Source: Patagioenas fasciata
Taxonomy: Eukaryota > Chordata > Aves > Columbiformes > Columbidae
Assembly: GCF_037038585.1 (NCBI RefSeq)
Contig: NW_027288749.1
Span: 516,001-580,000 of the forward strand
Direction: 5' to 3'
Length of the DNA stretch: 64,000 bases
A program made the position numbers and the translations under genes. Positions within the stretch are counted from its first letter, which is position 1; each line of letters opens with the position of its first letter. This document shows, piece by piece, positions 12,801-25,234 of this stretch. The notes beneath the pieces are model-generated. The model saw only the letters and a list, made by a program, of their open reading frames with translations, did not search any database and was not told the DNA's origin.

Positions 12801-13548
12801 GGGCCCATTGTGACATCGCAGGACCCCCCTGGTCCCCAGGGACCATTGTGACATCCTGGGGATGCCCCCGTGTCACTGGGGCCCATTGTGACGTCCCAGG
12901 ACCCCCCATTGTCCCCATGGCCCATTGTGACATCCTGGGGATCCCTGCTTGGCCCCAGGGCCCATTGTGACGTCTTAGGAACCCCTATTGTCCCCAGGGC
13001 CCATTGTGACATTCAGGGGATGCCTCTTTGTACCCAGGGCACATTGTGACATCCTGGGGACCCCCCCTTGTTCCCAGGGCCCATTGTGACATCCTGGGGA
13101 CCCCGCCTTGTCCCCAGGGCGCATTGTGACGTCCCAGGACCCCCCATTGTCCTCAGGACCCATTGTGACATCCTGGGGACCCCCTTTGTCACTGGGGCCA
13201 TTGTGACATCCCAGGACCCCACATTGTCCCCAGGGCCCATTGTGACATCCTAGGGACCCCGCCTTGTCCCCAGAGCCCATTGTGACGTCCCAGGACCCCC
13301 CATTGTTCCCAGGGCCCATTGTGATGTCCTGGGGAGCCCCCTCTGTTCCCAGGGCTCATTGTGACTTTCAGGGTACCCCCCCTTGTCCCCAGGGCTGATT
13401 GTGACGTCCTAGGGCCCCTCTGTGTCCCCAGGGCCCATTGTGACACTTTAGAGACCCCTCTTTGTCCCCAGGGCCCATTGTGACATCCTGGGGACCCCCC
13501 CTTGTCCCCAGGACCCATTCTGATGTCCCAGGACCTCCCATTGTTCCC
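9846..13548 (+). repeat. Left member of a large inverted repeat in minisatellite B
   Basis: The succession of variant units here reappears on the opposite strand between about 14430 and 17460. Paired positions have a constant coordinate sum over long stretches: 27306 for 9846-10143, 27385 for about 10557-12000, and 27938-27978 for about 12660-13500. The steps reflect gains or losses of whole 39 bp units, including roughly 550 bp present only in the left arm between 12030 and 12660. Arm identity is high between the steps. Confidence 0.8.
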
Positions 13549-14429
13549 ATGGTGTCACAATGGGTCCCCAGTGACAAGGAGGGTCCCCATGGTGTCACGA
13601 TGGGTCCTGGGGACAAGGGGGTCCCCAGGATGTAACAATGGACCCTGGGGACAATGGGGGGTCCTGGGACGTCACAATGGGCCCTGGAGACAAAGGGGGT
13701 CTCCAGGATGTCACAATGGGCTCTGGGGACAATGTGGGGTCCTGGGACGTCACAATGGGCCCCAGTGACAAAGGGGGTCCCCAGGATGTCACAATGGGCC
13801 CTGGGGACAATGTGGGGTCCTGGGATGTCACAATGGGCCCCAGTGACAAAGGGGGTCCCCTGAATGTCACAATGGGCCCTGGAGACAAAGGGGGTCTCCA
13901 GGATGTCACAATGGGCTCTGGGGACAATGCGGGGTCCTAGGACGTCACAATGGGCCCCAGTGACAAAGGGGGTCCCCATGGTGCCACAATGGGCCCTGGG
14001 GACAAAGGGGGTCTTCTGGATGTCACAATGGGCTCTGGGGACAAGGAGGGTCCCCAGGATGTCACAATGGGCCCTGGGGACAAAGGGGGGTGTCGACGGT
14101 GTCACAATGGGCCCTGGGGACAAAGGGGGTCCCCACCATATCAGAATGGGCCCTGGGGACAGAGGGGGGTCCCGTGAATGTCACAATGGGCCCTAGGGAC
14201 AAGGGGGTGCCGAGGAGGTCACAATGGGCCCTGGGGACAAAGAGGGATCCCCAGGATGTCACAATGGGCCCTGGGGACAATGGGGGGTCCTGGGACGTCA
14301 CAATGGGCCCTGGGGACAAGAGGGGGTCCCCAGGATGTCACAATGGGCCCTGGGGACAAAGAGGGGTCCCCTGAATGTCACAATGGGCCCTGGGGACAAG
14401 GGGGTGCCGAGGATGTCACAATGGGCCCT

Positions 14430-17400
14430 GGGGACAATGGGGGGTCCTGGGACATCACAATGGGTCCTGGGGACAAGGGGGGGTCCCCAGGATGTCACAA
14501 TGGGCCCTGGGGACAAAGAGGGGTCTCTAAAGTGTCACAATGGGCCCTGGGGACACAGAGGGGCCCTAGGACGTCACAATAAGCCCTGGGGACAAGGGGG
14601 GGTACCCTGAAAGTCACAATGATACCTGGGAACAGAGGGGGCTCCCCAGGACATCACAATGGGCCCTGGGAACAATGGGGGGTCCTGGGACGTCACAATG
14701 GGCCCTGGGGACAAGGGGGGGTCCCCAGGATGTCACAATGGGCCCTGGGGACAATGTGGGGTCCTGGGATGTCACAATGGCCCCAGTGACAAAGGGGGTC
14801 CCCAGGATGTCACAATGGGTCCTGAGGACAATGGGGGGTCCTGGGACGTCACAATGGGCCCTGGGGACAAGGGGGGGTCCCCAGGATGTCACAATGGGCC
14901 CTGGGGACAAAGAGGCGTCCCCTGAATGTCACAATGGGCCCTGGGGACAATAGGGGTTCCTAAGACGTCACAATGGGCCCTGGGGCCAAGCAGGGATCCC
15001 CAGGATGTCACAATGGGCCATGGGGACAATGGGGGGTCCTGGGACGTCACAATGGGCCCCAGTGACAAGGGGGCATCCCCAGGATGTCACAATGGTCCCT
15101 GGGGACCAGGCGGGTCCTGCGATGTCACAATGGGCCCTGGGGACAAAGGGGGTCCCCTGGATGTCACAATAGGCTCTGGGGACAAAGGGGATCCCCACGG
15201 TATCAGAATGGGTCCTGGGGACAAAGTGGGGTCCTGGGATGTCACAATGAGCCCTGCGGACAAGGGTGGTACCCACGGTGTCACAATGGGTCCTGGGGAC
15301 AAGGGGGGGTCCTGGGACGTCACAATGGGCCCTGGGGACAACGGGGGGTCCCCAGGATGTCACAATGGGCCCTGGGGACAAGGGGGTGCCGAGGATGTCA
15401 CAATGGGCCCTGGGGACTATGGGGGGTCCTGGAATGTCACAATGGGCCCTGGGCACAAAGGGCGTTCCCCAGATGTCACAATGGGCCCTGGGGACAATGG
15501 GGTTGCCCAGGATGTCACAATGGGTCCTGGGGACAATGGGAGTCCCCAAGGTGTCAGAACGAGCCCTGGGGACAAAGTGGAATCCTGGAATGTCACAATG
15601 GCCCCCAGTGACAAAGGCGTTCCCCATGGTGCCACAATGGGCCCTGGGGACAAAAGGGGTCCCCAGGATTTCACAGTAGCACTGGGGATAAAGGGGGGTC
15701 ATGGGATGTCACAATGGGCCCCAGTGACAAAGGGGGTCCCCATGGTGCCACAATGGGCCCTGGGGACAAAGGGGGTCTTCTGGATGTCACAATGGGCCCT
15801 GGGGACAAGGAGGGTCCCCAGGATGTCACAATGGGCCCTGGGGACAAAGGGGGGTGTCGATGGTGTCAAAATGGGCCCTGGGGACAAAGGGCGTCCCCAG
15901 GATGTCACAATGGGCCCTGGGGACAAAGGGGGTCCCCACCATATCAGAATGGGCCCTGGGGACAAAGGGGGGTCCTGTGAATGTCAAAATGGGCCCTAGA
16001 GACAAGGGGGTGCCGATGAGGTCACAATGGGCCCTGGGGACAATGGGGGGTCCTGGGACGTCACAATGGGCCCTGGGGACAATGGGGGGTGCTGAGACGT
16101 CACAATGGGCCCTGGGGACAAGAGGGGATCCCTAGGATGTCACAATGGGCCCTGGGGACTAATGAGGTCCCCACGGTGTCACAATATGTCCTGGAGACAA
16201 AGGGGGGTCCCCAGGATGTCACAATGGGCCCTTGGGACAATGGGGTTCCTGGGATGTCACAATGGGTCCCCAGTGACAAAGGGGGTCCCCAGGATGTCTC
16301 AATGGGCCCTGAGGACAATGGGAGGTCCCCATGGTGTCACAATGGGTCCCCAGTGACAAGGGAGGTCTCCACGGTGCCAGGATGGGTCTCCAGTGACAAG
16401 GGGGTCCCCAAGGTGTCACAATGGGCCCTGGGGACAATGTGGGGTCCTGGGACGTGACAATAGGCCCTGGAGACAAGGGGGTTCCCCACAGTGTCACAAT
16501 GGGCCCTGAGGACAAGGGGGGGTCCCCATGGTGTCACAATGGGTCCCCAGTGACAAGGAGGTTCCCCATGGTGTCACGATGGGTCCTGGGGACAAGGGGG
16601 TCCCCAGGATGTAACAATGGACCCTGGGGACAATGGGGGGTCCTGGGACGTCACAATGGGCCCTGGAGACAAAGGGGGTCTCCAGGATGTCACAATGGGC
16701 TCTGGGGACAATGCGGGGTCCTGGGACGTCACAATGGGCCCCAGTGACAAAGGGGGTCCCCAGGATGTCACAATGGGCCCTGGGGACAATGTGGGGTCCT
16801 GGGATGTCACAATGGGCCCCAGTGACAAAGGGGGTCCCCTGAATGTCACAATGGGCCCTGGGGACAATGGGGGGTCCTGGGACGTCACAATGGGCCCTGG
16901 GGACAAGGAGGGATCCCCAGGATGTCACAATGGGCCCTGGGGACAATGGGGGGTCCTGGGACGTCACAATGGGCCCTGGGGATAAGAGGGGGTCCCCAGG
17001 ATGTCACAATGGGCCCTGGGGACAAGGGGGGGTCCCCAGGATGTCACAATGGGCCCTGGGGACAAAGAGGGGTCTCTAAAGTGTCACAATGGGCTCTGAG
17101 GACAGAGAGGGGTCCTAGGACGTCACAATCAGCCCTGCGGACAAGGGGGGGTACCCTGAAAGTCACAATGAGCCCTGGGAACAGAGGGGGCTCCCCAGGA
17201 CATCACAATGGGCCCTGGGAACAATGGGCGGTCCTGGGACGTCACAATGGGCCCTGGGGACAAGGGGGGGTCCCCAGGATGTCACAATGGGCCCTGGGGA
17301 CAATGTAAGGTCCTGGGATGTCACAATGGGCCCCAGTGACAAAGGGGGTCCCCTGAATGTCACAATGGGTCCTGAGGACAATTGGGGGTCCTGGGATGTC

Positions 17401-17460
17401 ACAATGGGCCCTGGGGACAAGGAGGGATCCCCAGGATGTCACAATGGGCCCTGGGGACAA
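14430..17460 (-). repeat. Right member of the large inverted repeat
   Basis: Mirror of 9846-13548 with the coordinate sums given for that entry. About 880 bp (13549-14429) separates it from the inversion breakpoint. That spacer repeats unit order also seen near 16500-16900. Beyond 17460 the right side instead repeats, in direct orientation, the order seen from about 14926 (offset near 2590 bp). Confidence 0.75.
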
Positions 17461-18492
17461 GGGGGGGTCCCCAGGATGTCACAATGTGCCCTGGGTACAA
17501 AGAGGCGTCCCCTGAATGTCACAATGGGCCCTGGGGACAATAGGGGGTCCTAAGACGTCACAATGGGCCCTGGGGCCAAGCAGGGATCCCCAGGATGTCA
17601 CAATGGGCCATGGGGACAATGGGGGGTCCTGGGACGTCACAATGGGCCCCAGTGACAAGGAGGCATCCCCAGGATGTCACAATGGTCCCTGGGGACAATG
17701 GTGGGTCCTGCGATGTCACAATGGGCCCTGGGGACAAAGGGGGTCCCCTGGATGTCACAATGGGCTCTGGGGACAAAGGGGATCCCCACGGTATCAGAAT
17801 GGGCCCTGGGGACAAAGGGGGGTCCTGGGATGTCACAATGAGCCCTGCGGACAAGGGTGGTACCCACGGTGTCACAATGGGCCCTGGGAACAAGGGGGGG
17901 TCCCCATAGTGTCACAATGGGTCCTGGGGACAAGTGGGGTCCCCAGGATGTCACAATGGGTCCTGGGGACAAGTGGGGTCCCCAGGATGTCACAATGGGC
18001 CCCAGTGACAAAGGGGCCCCCTGAATGTCACAATTGGTCCTGGGGACAACGTGGGGTCCTGGGACGTCACAATGGGCCCTGGGGACAAGGAGGGATCCCC
18101 AGGATGTCACAATGGGCGCTGGGGACAATGGGGGGTCCTGGGACTTCACAATGGGCCCCAGTGACAAGGGGGGGTCCCCAGGATGTCACAATGGGCCCTG
18201 GGGACAAAGAGGGGTCCCCTGAATGTCACAATGGGCCCTGGGGACAAGGGGGTGCAGTGGATGTCACAATGGACCCTGGGGACAATGGGGGGTCCTGGAA
18301 TGTCACAATGGGCCCTGGGGACAATGGGGGTCCCCAGGATGTCACAATGGGCCCTGGGGACAATAGGAGGTTCTGGGATGTCACAGTGGGCCCTAGGGAC
18401 AATGAGGGTCCCCAGGATGTCACAATGGGCCCTGGGACAATGGGGGGTGCCCAGGAGTTGAGAATGAGTCCTGAGGACAAGGGGGGGTCCCC

Positions 18493-21400
18493 ATGGTGTC
18501 ACAATGGGTCCCCAGTGACAAGGAGGGGTCCCCATGGTGTCACAATAGGCCCTGGGGACAAAGTGGGGTCCTAGAATGTCACAATGGGTCCTGGGGACAA
18601 AAGGGGTTGCCATGGTGCCGCAATAGGCCCTGGCGTCAAAGGGGCTCCTCATGGTGCTACAATGGGCCCTGGGGACAAAGGGGGGTCCTGGGATGTCACA
18701 ATGGACCCTGGGGACAAAGGGGATGTCCCCATGGTGCCACAATGGGCCCTGGGAGCAAGGGGGTCCCCAGGATGTCACAATGGGTCCTGGGAACAATGGG
18801 AGGTGCCCAAGATGTCACAATGGACCCTGAGGACAAGCGGGGGTCTCCATGGTGTCACAATGGGTCCCCAGTGACAAGGGGGGGTCCCCATGGTGTCACA
18901 ATGGGTCCTGGGGTCAATGGGAGGTGCCCAAGATGTCACAATGGACCCTGAGGACAAGCGGGGGTCTCCATGGTGTCACAATGGGTCTCCAGTGACAAGG
19001 GTGGTACCCATGGTGTCACAATGGGCCCTGGGGACAAACGTGGCTCCACTCAATATCAAAATGGGTCCTGGGGACAAAGTGGGCTCCTCGGATGTCACAG
19101 TGGACACTGGGGACAACAGGAGGTCCTGGGACGTCACAATGGGCCCTGGGGACAAAGTTGGTCCCCACGATGTCTCAATGAGCCCTAGTGACAAAGGGGG
19201 GTACCCAGGATGTCACAATGGGCCGTGGGGACAATGAGGGGTCCTGGGACATCACAATGGGTCCTGGGGACAAGGGGGGGACCCCTGGATGTCACAATGG
19301 GCCATGGGGATAATGTGGGGTCCTGGGATGTCACAATGGGCCCCAGTGACTAAGGGGGTCCCCTGAATGTCACAATGGGCCCTGGGGACAATGGGGGGTC
19401 CTGGGACGTCACAATGGGCCCTGGGGACAAGGAGGGATCCCCAAGATGTCACAATGGGCCCTGGGGACAATGGGGGGTCCTGGGAAGTCACAATGGGCCC
19501 TGGGGACAAGGGGGGGTCCCCTGAATGTCACAATGGGCCCTGAGGACAATGGGAGGTCCCCATGGTGTCACAAAGGGTCCCCAGTGACAAGGGAGGTCCC
19601 CACGGTGCCAGGATGGGTCTTGGGGACAAGGAGGTCCCCAGGATGGGTCCTGGGGACAAGGAGGTCCCCAGGATGTCACAATGGGCCCTGGGGACAATGA
19701 CGGTCCCCAGAATGTCACAATGGGCCCTAGGGACAAAGAGGCTCCCCAGGATGTCACAATGGGACCTGGGGACAAGGGGGTCCCGAGGAACTCACAATGG
19801 GCTCTGGGGACAATGGAGGTTCCCCAGGATGTTCACAATAGGCCCTGAGGACAAGGGGTGGTCCCCATGGTGTCACAATGGGTCCCCAGTGACAAGGGGG
19901 TCCCCAAGGTGTCACAATGGGCCCTGGGGACAATGGGGGGTCCTGGGACGTAACAATAGGCCCTGGGGACAAAGGGGGTCCCCACGGTGTTACAATGGTC
20001 CCGGGGGACAAAGGGGGATGCCCAGGATGTCACAATGGGCCCTGAGGACAAGGAGGGGTCCCCATGGTGTCACAATGGGTCCCCAGTGACAAGGAGGGTC
20101 CCCATGGTGTCACGATGGGTCCTGGGGACAAGGGGGTCCCCAGGATGTAACAATGAACCCTGGGGGGAATGGGGGGTCCTGGGACGTCACAATGGGTGCT
20201 GGGGAAAACGGGGGTCTCCAGGATGTCACAATGGGCTCTGGGGACAATGCGGGGTCCTGGGACGTCACACTGGGTCCTTAGGACAAAGAGGGGTCCCCAG
20301 GATGTCACAATGGGCCCTGGGGACAATGTGGGGTCCTGGGATGTCACAATGGGCCCCAGTGACAAAGGGGGTCCCCTGAATGTCACAATGGTCCCTGGGG
20401 ACAATGGGGGGGTCCTGGGACGTCACAATGGGCCCTGGGGACAAGGAGGGATCCCCAGGATGTCACAATGGGCCCTGGGGACAATGGGGATCCTGGGACA
20501 TCACAATGGGCCCTGGGGACAAGAGGGGGTCCCCAGGATGTCACAATGGGCCCTGGGGACAATGGGGGGTCCTGGGATGTCACAATGAGCCCTGCGGACA
20601 AGGGTGGTACCCACGGTGTGACAATGGGCCCTGGGAACAAGGCGGGGTCCCCATAGTGTCACAATGGGTCCTAGGGACAAGTGGGGTCCCCAGGATGTCA
20701 CAATGGGTCCTGGGGACAATGTGGGGTCCTGGGATGTCACAATGGGCCCCAGTGACAAAGGGGGTCCCCTGAATGTCACAATGGGTCCTGGGTACAATGA
20801 GGGGTCCTGGGACGTCACAATGGGCCCTGGGCACAAGGAGGGATCCCCAGGATGTCACAATGGGCCCTGGGGACAATGGGGGGTCCTGGGACGTCACAAT
20901 GGGCCCCAGTGACAAGGGGAGGGTCCCCAGGATGTCACAATGTGCCCTGGGTACAAAGAGGCGTCCCCGGAATGTCACAATGGGCCCTGGGGACAAGGGG
21001 GTGCCCTGAATGTCACAATGGGCCCTGGGGACAATGGGGGGTCCTGGGACGTCACAATGGGCCCTGGGCACAAGGAGGGATCCCCAGGATGTCACAATGG
21101 GCCCTGGGGACAATGGGGGGTCCTGGGACGTCACCATGGGCCCCAGTGACAAGGGGGGGTCCCCAGGATGTCACAATGGGCCCTGGGGACAAAGAGGCGT
21201 CCCCGGAATGTCACAATGGGCCCTGGGGACAAGGGGGTGCCCTGAATGTCACAATGGGCCCTGGGGACAATGGGGGGTCCTGGGACATCACAATGGGCCC
21301 TGGGCACAAGGAGGAATCCCCAGGATGTCACCATGGGCCCCAGTGACAAGGGGGGGTCCTGGGACGTCACCATGGGCCCCAGTGACAAGGGGGGGTCCCC

Positions 21401-22011
21401 AGGATGTCACAATGGGCCCTGGGGACAAAGAGGGGTCCCCTGAATGTCACAATGGGCCCTGCGGACAAGGGGGTGCCGAGGATGTCACAATGGGCCCTGG
21501 GGACAATGGGGGGTCCTGGAATGTCACAATGGGCCCTGGGGACTATGGGGGTCCCCAGGATGTCACAATGGGCCTTGGGGACAATAGGAGGTTCTGGGAT
21601 GTCACAATGGGCCCTGGGGACAATGAGGGTCCCCAGGATGTCACAATGGGCCCTGGGGACAATGGGGGGTGCCCAGGATGTGAAAATGAGTCCTGAGGAC
21701 AAGGGGGGGTCCCCATGGTGTCACAATGGGTCCCCAGTGACAAGGAGGGGTCCCCATGGTGTCACAATAGGCCCTGGGGACAAAGTGGGGTCCTAGAATG
21801 TCGCAATGGCCCCTGGGGACAAAAGTGGTTGCCATGGTGCCACAATGGGCCCTGGGGTCAAACGCGGTCCCCATGGTGCTACAATGGGCCCTGGGGACAA
21901 AGGGGGTGTCCCCATGGTGCCACAATGGGCCCTGGGAGCAAGGGGGTGGCCAGGATGTCACAATGGGTCCTGGGGACAATGGGGGGTGCCCAGGATGTCA
22001 CAATGGACCCT
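18493..22011 (-). repeat. Direct higher-order duplications in the inverted block
   Basis: The unit order beginning at 18493 returns at 21715, about 3.2 kb away, including the rare units with GTTGCCATGGTGC and GGAGCAAGGGGGT. Around 20940-21350 a shorter duplication of about 235 bp (six units) is present. These are ordinary unequal-exchange products of a minisatellite. Confidence 0.6.
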
Positions 22012-24549
22012 GGGGACCCCCTTTGTCACTGGGGACCCATTGTGACATCCCAGTAACCCCATTGTGCCAAGGGCCCATTGTGACATCCTGGGGACCCCCC
22101 TTTGTCTCCAGGACGCATTGTGACACCATGGGGACCCCCCCTTGTCACTGGGGACCCATTGTGAGACCATGGAGACCCCCCCTTGTCCTCAGGGTCCATT
22201 GTGACATCACAGGACCCCCTTTGTCCCCAGGACCCATTGTGACATCCTGGGCACCCCCTTTGTCCCCAGGGCGTATTGTGACAGTGTGGGGACTCCCTTT
22301 GTCCCCAGGGCCCATTTTGAAATCCTGGGGACCCCCTTTGTCCCCAGGGCCCATTGTGACATCTCAGGACCCCCCAATTGTTTCCAGGGCTTATTGTGAC
22401 ATCCTGGGGACCCCCCTTTGTCCCCAGGGCCCATTGTGACATTCAGGGGACCCCTCTTTGTCCCCCGGGCCTATTGTGACATCCTGGGGACCCCCCTTTG
22501 TCCCCAAGGCACATTGTGATAGGGTGGGGAACCCCTTTGTCTCCAGGGCACATTGTGCCATCCTGGGGACCCCACTTTGTTCCCAGGACCCATTGTGATG
22601 TCCACAATGGCCCCGTTGTCCCAAGGGGTCATTGTGACATCCTGGGGACCTCCTTTGTCCCCAGGGCCCATTGTGACATCCCAGGACCCTCCATTTTTCC
22701 AAGAGCCCATTGTGACATCCTGGCGACCCCCCTTTGTCCCCAAGGCCCATTGTGATAGGCTGGGGAACCCCTTTGTCTCCAGGGCACATTGTGCCATCCT
22801 GGGGACCCCACTTTGTTCCCAGGACCCATTGTGATGTCCACAATGGCCCCGTTGTCCCAAGGGGTCATTGTGACATCCTGGGGACCTCCTTTGTCCCCAG
22901 GGCCCATTGTGACATCCCAGGACCCTCCATTTTTCCAAGAGCCCATTGTGACATCCTGGCGACCCCACTTTTTCCTCAGGGCCCATTATGGCACCATGGG
23001 GAGCCCCTCTGTCTCCAGGGCCCATTGTGACATTTAGGGGACTCCTCTTTGTCCCCAGGGCCCATTGTGACATCCCAGGATCCCCCAATTGTCCCCAGGG
23101 CCCATTGTGATATCCTCGGGACCCCCCTTTGTCCCCAGGGCCCATTGTGACACCGTGGGTACCCTGCTTGTCCCCAGGGCTCATTGTAACATCCTGGGGA
23201 CCCCCCGTTGTCCCAGGTCCCATTGTGACATCCCAGGACCCCCCTTTTTCCCCAGGGCCCATTGTGACTTCCTGGGGACCCCCTTGGTCCCCAGGCCCCA
23301 TTTTGGCACCATAGGGACGCCCTTTGTCACTGGGGCCCATTGTGACATCCCAGGACACCCCTTGTCTCCAGGGCCCATTGTGATATTCAGGGAACTGCTA
23401 TTTGTCCCCAGGGTCCATTGTGACATCCCAGGACACCCCCTTGTCCCCAGGGCCCTTTGTGACATTCTGGGGACCCCTCTTTGTCCCCAGGGCCCGTTGT
23501 TGCATCCTGGGGTCCCCCCTTGTCCCCAGGGCCCATTTTGACATTCAGGAGAGCCCTCTTTGTCCCCAGGGCCTGTTGTGACATCCTGGGGACCCCCTTT
23601 GTCACTGGGGCCCATTGTTACATCCCAGGACCCCCCTTTGTCTGCAGGTCCCAATGTGACATTCAGGGGACCCCACTTTGTCCCCAGGGCCCACTGTGAC
23701 GTCCTAGGACCTCCCTTTGTCCCCAGGGCCCATTGTGGAACCGTGGGGACCCTCCTTGTCACTAGGGCCCATTGTGACACCATGGGGACCACCCCTTTCT
23801 CCCCAGTGCCCATTGTGACATCCTGGGGACCCCACTTGTCCCCAGAGCCCATTATCACATCCTTGGGACCCCTGTGTCCCCAGGGCCCATTGTGACGTCC
23901 CAGGACCCCCCATTGTCCCCAGGGTGCATTGTGACACCGTGGGGACCCCCTCTGTCCCCACAGCCCATTGTGAGATCCTGGGGAGCCCCCTTTGTCCCCA
24001 GGGCCCATTGTGACATTTCTGGACCCCCCACTGTCTCCAGGGCCCATTGTGAACATCCTGGGGACCCCTCTTTGTCCCCAGGGCCCATTGTGACATCCTG
24101 GGCTGCCCCGTATGTCACCAGGGCCCATTTTGACACCGTGGGGACCCCCTGTTGTCCTCAGGGCCCATTGTGACATCCCAGGACCCCCAATTGTCCCCAG
24201 GGCCCATTGTGACACCATGGGGAACCCTCTTGTCACTGGGGACGCATTGTGACACAATGGGGACCCCACCTTTGTCTCAAGTGCCCATTGTGACATCCTG
24301 GGGACCCCCTTTATCCCCAGGACCCATTGTGACGTCCCAGGACCCCATTTGTCCCCAGGGCCCATTGTGACATCCCAGGGCCCCACTTTGTCCCCAGGGC
24401 CCATTGTTACAGGGTGGGACCCCCCTTGTCCCCAGGGCCCATTGTGACATCCTGGTGACTCCCTTTGTCCCCAGGGCCCATTGTGGCACCATGGGGACCC
24501 TCTTTGTCACTGGGGCCCATTGTGACATCCCAGGACCCCACTTTGTCTT
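22012..24549 (+). repeat. Minisatellite B, second forward block
   Basis: The orientation returns to C-rich on the plus strand right after the inversion breakpoint, continuing the 39 bp units up to the edge of GC island 2. Unit variants differ more from each other here than in the 1.37 kb repeats. Confidence 0.9.
22490..22975 (+). repeat. 236 bp tandem duplication
   Basis: Six consecutive variant units are repeated once with an offset of 236 bp. The marker stretch with TGATGTCCACAATGGCCCCG occurs near 22597 and again near 22833. The copies are almost identical, so the duplication is recent. Confidence 0.8.
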
Positions 24550-24568
24550 AGAAGGTCACTAATCGGAC
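24400..24568 (+). repeat. Left arm of inverted repeat around GC island 2
   Basis: The stretch ending CTTTGTCTTAGAAGGTCACT-AATCGGAC is mirrored by 25235-25405 with coordinate sums of 49803-49805 and very few mismatches. The inner ~25 bp (TTAGAAGGTCACTAATCGGAC) is not minisatellite, so the inverted duplication includes a piece of unique sequence. Similarity continues outward to at least about 24150 / 25810, with an extra ~157 bp on the right side. Confidence 0.85.
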
Positions 24569-24596
24569 TACTGGTACATCCTGACTCTGCTTTCTC

Positions 24597-24602
24597 AATA
24601 AA
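24597..24602 (+). terminator. Possible polyadenylation signal AATAAA
   Basis: A canonical AATAAA in TTTCTCAATAAACATTG is followed 15-35 bases later by the GT-rich GGGGTTTGTTTGCTCC, the arrangement of a vertebrate poly(A) site. It lies just inside the inverted-repeat boundary, downstream of forward minisatellite B. No gene ends here by coding evidence, so a chance match is possible. Confidence 0.3.
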
Positions 24603-24841
24603 CATTGAAGAACACCTGGGGTTTGTTTGCTCCAAGGGAAAACTTCCCTCCCACGGTTCCTGGTTCCCGGTCCTGTTTCCCGGTCCGATTTGGCTTCGCT
24701 ATCAGAACAGCTGCTGCCTCCACAGCCGCGCTCAAAGTCCCCGTTGTGACACCGGGATGGCGGGAGAAGGGGGGTGGCGGGGGCGGCAGCGGCGGCTCAT
24801 CCGGCGGCAGCGGCGGCGATTGGGGGGGGGCAGTCGGGGCT

Positions 24842-25140
24842 GGGCGGACAAGCGGCGGCTCCTGCGGCTCCTCAGGCAGCGACAGCAGCAGCGATCGGGG
24901 GGACGTGGGGGGGCGGAAAAGCGGCGGCTGCTGCGGCTCCTCAGGCAGCGACAGCAGCAGCGATCGGGGGGACGTGGGCGGGCGGACAAGCGGCGGCTGC
25001 TGCGGCTCCTCAGGCAGCGACAGCAGCAGCGATCGGGGGGACGTGGGGGGGCGGAAAAGCGGCGGCTCCTGCGGCTCCTCAGGCAGCGACAGCAGCAGCG
25101 ATCGGGGGGACGTGGGGGGGCGGACAAGCAGCGGCTCCTC
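24842..25140. repeat. 69 bp tandem repeat (4 copies plus partial)
   Basis: Units begin at 24842, 24911, 24980, 25049 and 25118 (partial), each starting GGGCGGACAAGC or GGGCGGAAAAGC and containing CAGCGACAGCAGCAGCGATC. Two unit types alternate (ACAAGC / AAAAGC). In one plus-strand frame each unit encodes 23 residues containing GSSGSDSSSDRGDV. The unit length is a multiple of three, so the open frames are not evidence of coding. Confidence 0.9.
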
Positions 25141-25234
25141 CGGCCGCGGCCAGGACGTGGCTTCGCCGGCACCGGGGCCCGAGACCGCGCGCTGTGGGGC
25201 TGCGGGGCGGGTGTGGGGCCGGGGGGCTCCGGGG

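Larger units (their letters stand above)
4619..13548 (+). repeat. Minisatellite B, forward block
   Basis: Tandem ~39 bp units, each roughly TTTGTCCCCAGGGCCCATT, then GTGACATCCTGGGGACCCCC, C-rich on the plus strand. Variant units alternate (TGACGTCCCAGGACC, TGACACCATGGGGACC, GTCACTGGGGCCC) and form longer-period higher-order repeats. Because 39 is divisible by 3 and the units lack stops, several frames on both strands stay open for hundreds of codons. These are not genes. The boundary with minisatellite A near 4618 is abrupt. Confidence 0.95.
13549..22011 (-). repeat. Minisatellite B, inverted block (8.46 kb)
   Basis: From here the units read as their reverse complement (GTCACAATGGGCCCTGGGG, then ACAA and a G-run), G-rich on the plus strand. 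Flipping the block back joins ...TTGTTCCC to AGGGTCC... on the left and ...GACACCAT to GGGGACCCCC on the right. Both reconstructed junctions match intact units elsewhere, which supports a single clean inversion. Many units contain GGG-CCCT-GGGG-ACAA-GGG, a G-quadruplex pattern. Confidence 0.85.
24569..25234. other. GC island 2, unique spacer of the inverted repeat
   Basis: A 666 bp non-minisatellite segment. Its left third is mixed-composition sequence with a poly(A)-signal-like motif. The rest is extremely GC-rich with CGG/GCAGCGG triplet runs, an inverted CCAAT box (GATTGG near 24818), and a 69 bp tandem repeat. Three frames stay open through most of it because the triplet and 69 bp repeats preserve frame: a Gly/Ser/Asp-rich product, an Ala-rich one and an Arg-rich one. 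No frame is favoured by a recognisable domain. It could be a CpG-island promoter with first exon, or simply a GC-rich repeat. Confidence 0.5.

Noticed and set aside
14926..18574. Very long open frames (over 350 codons) in minisatellite B on both strands, with repeats like SQWALGT and HCDILGTP
   Set aside because: The 39 bp unit is a multiple of three and lacks stops, so several frames are open at once in every part of the array. Many would need non-ATG starts and none has a domain.
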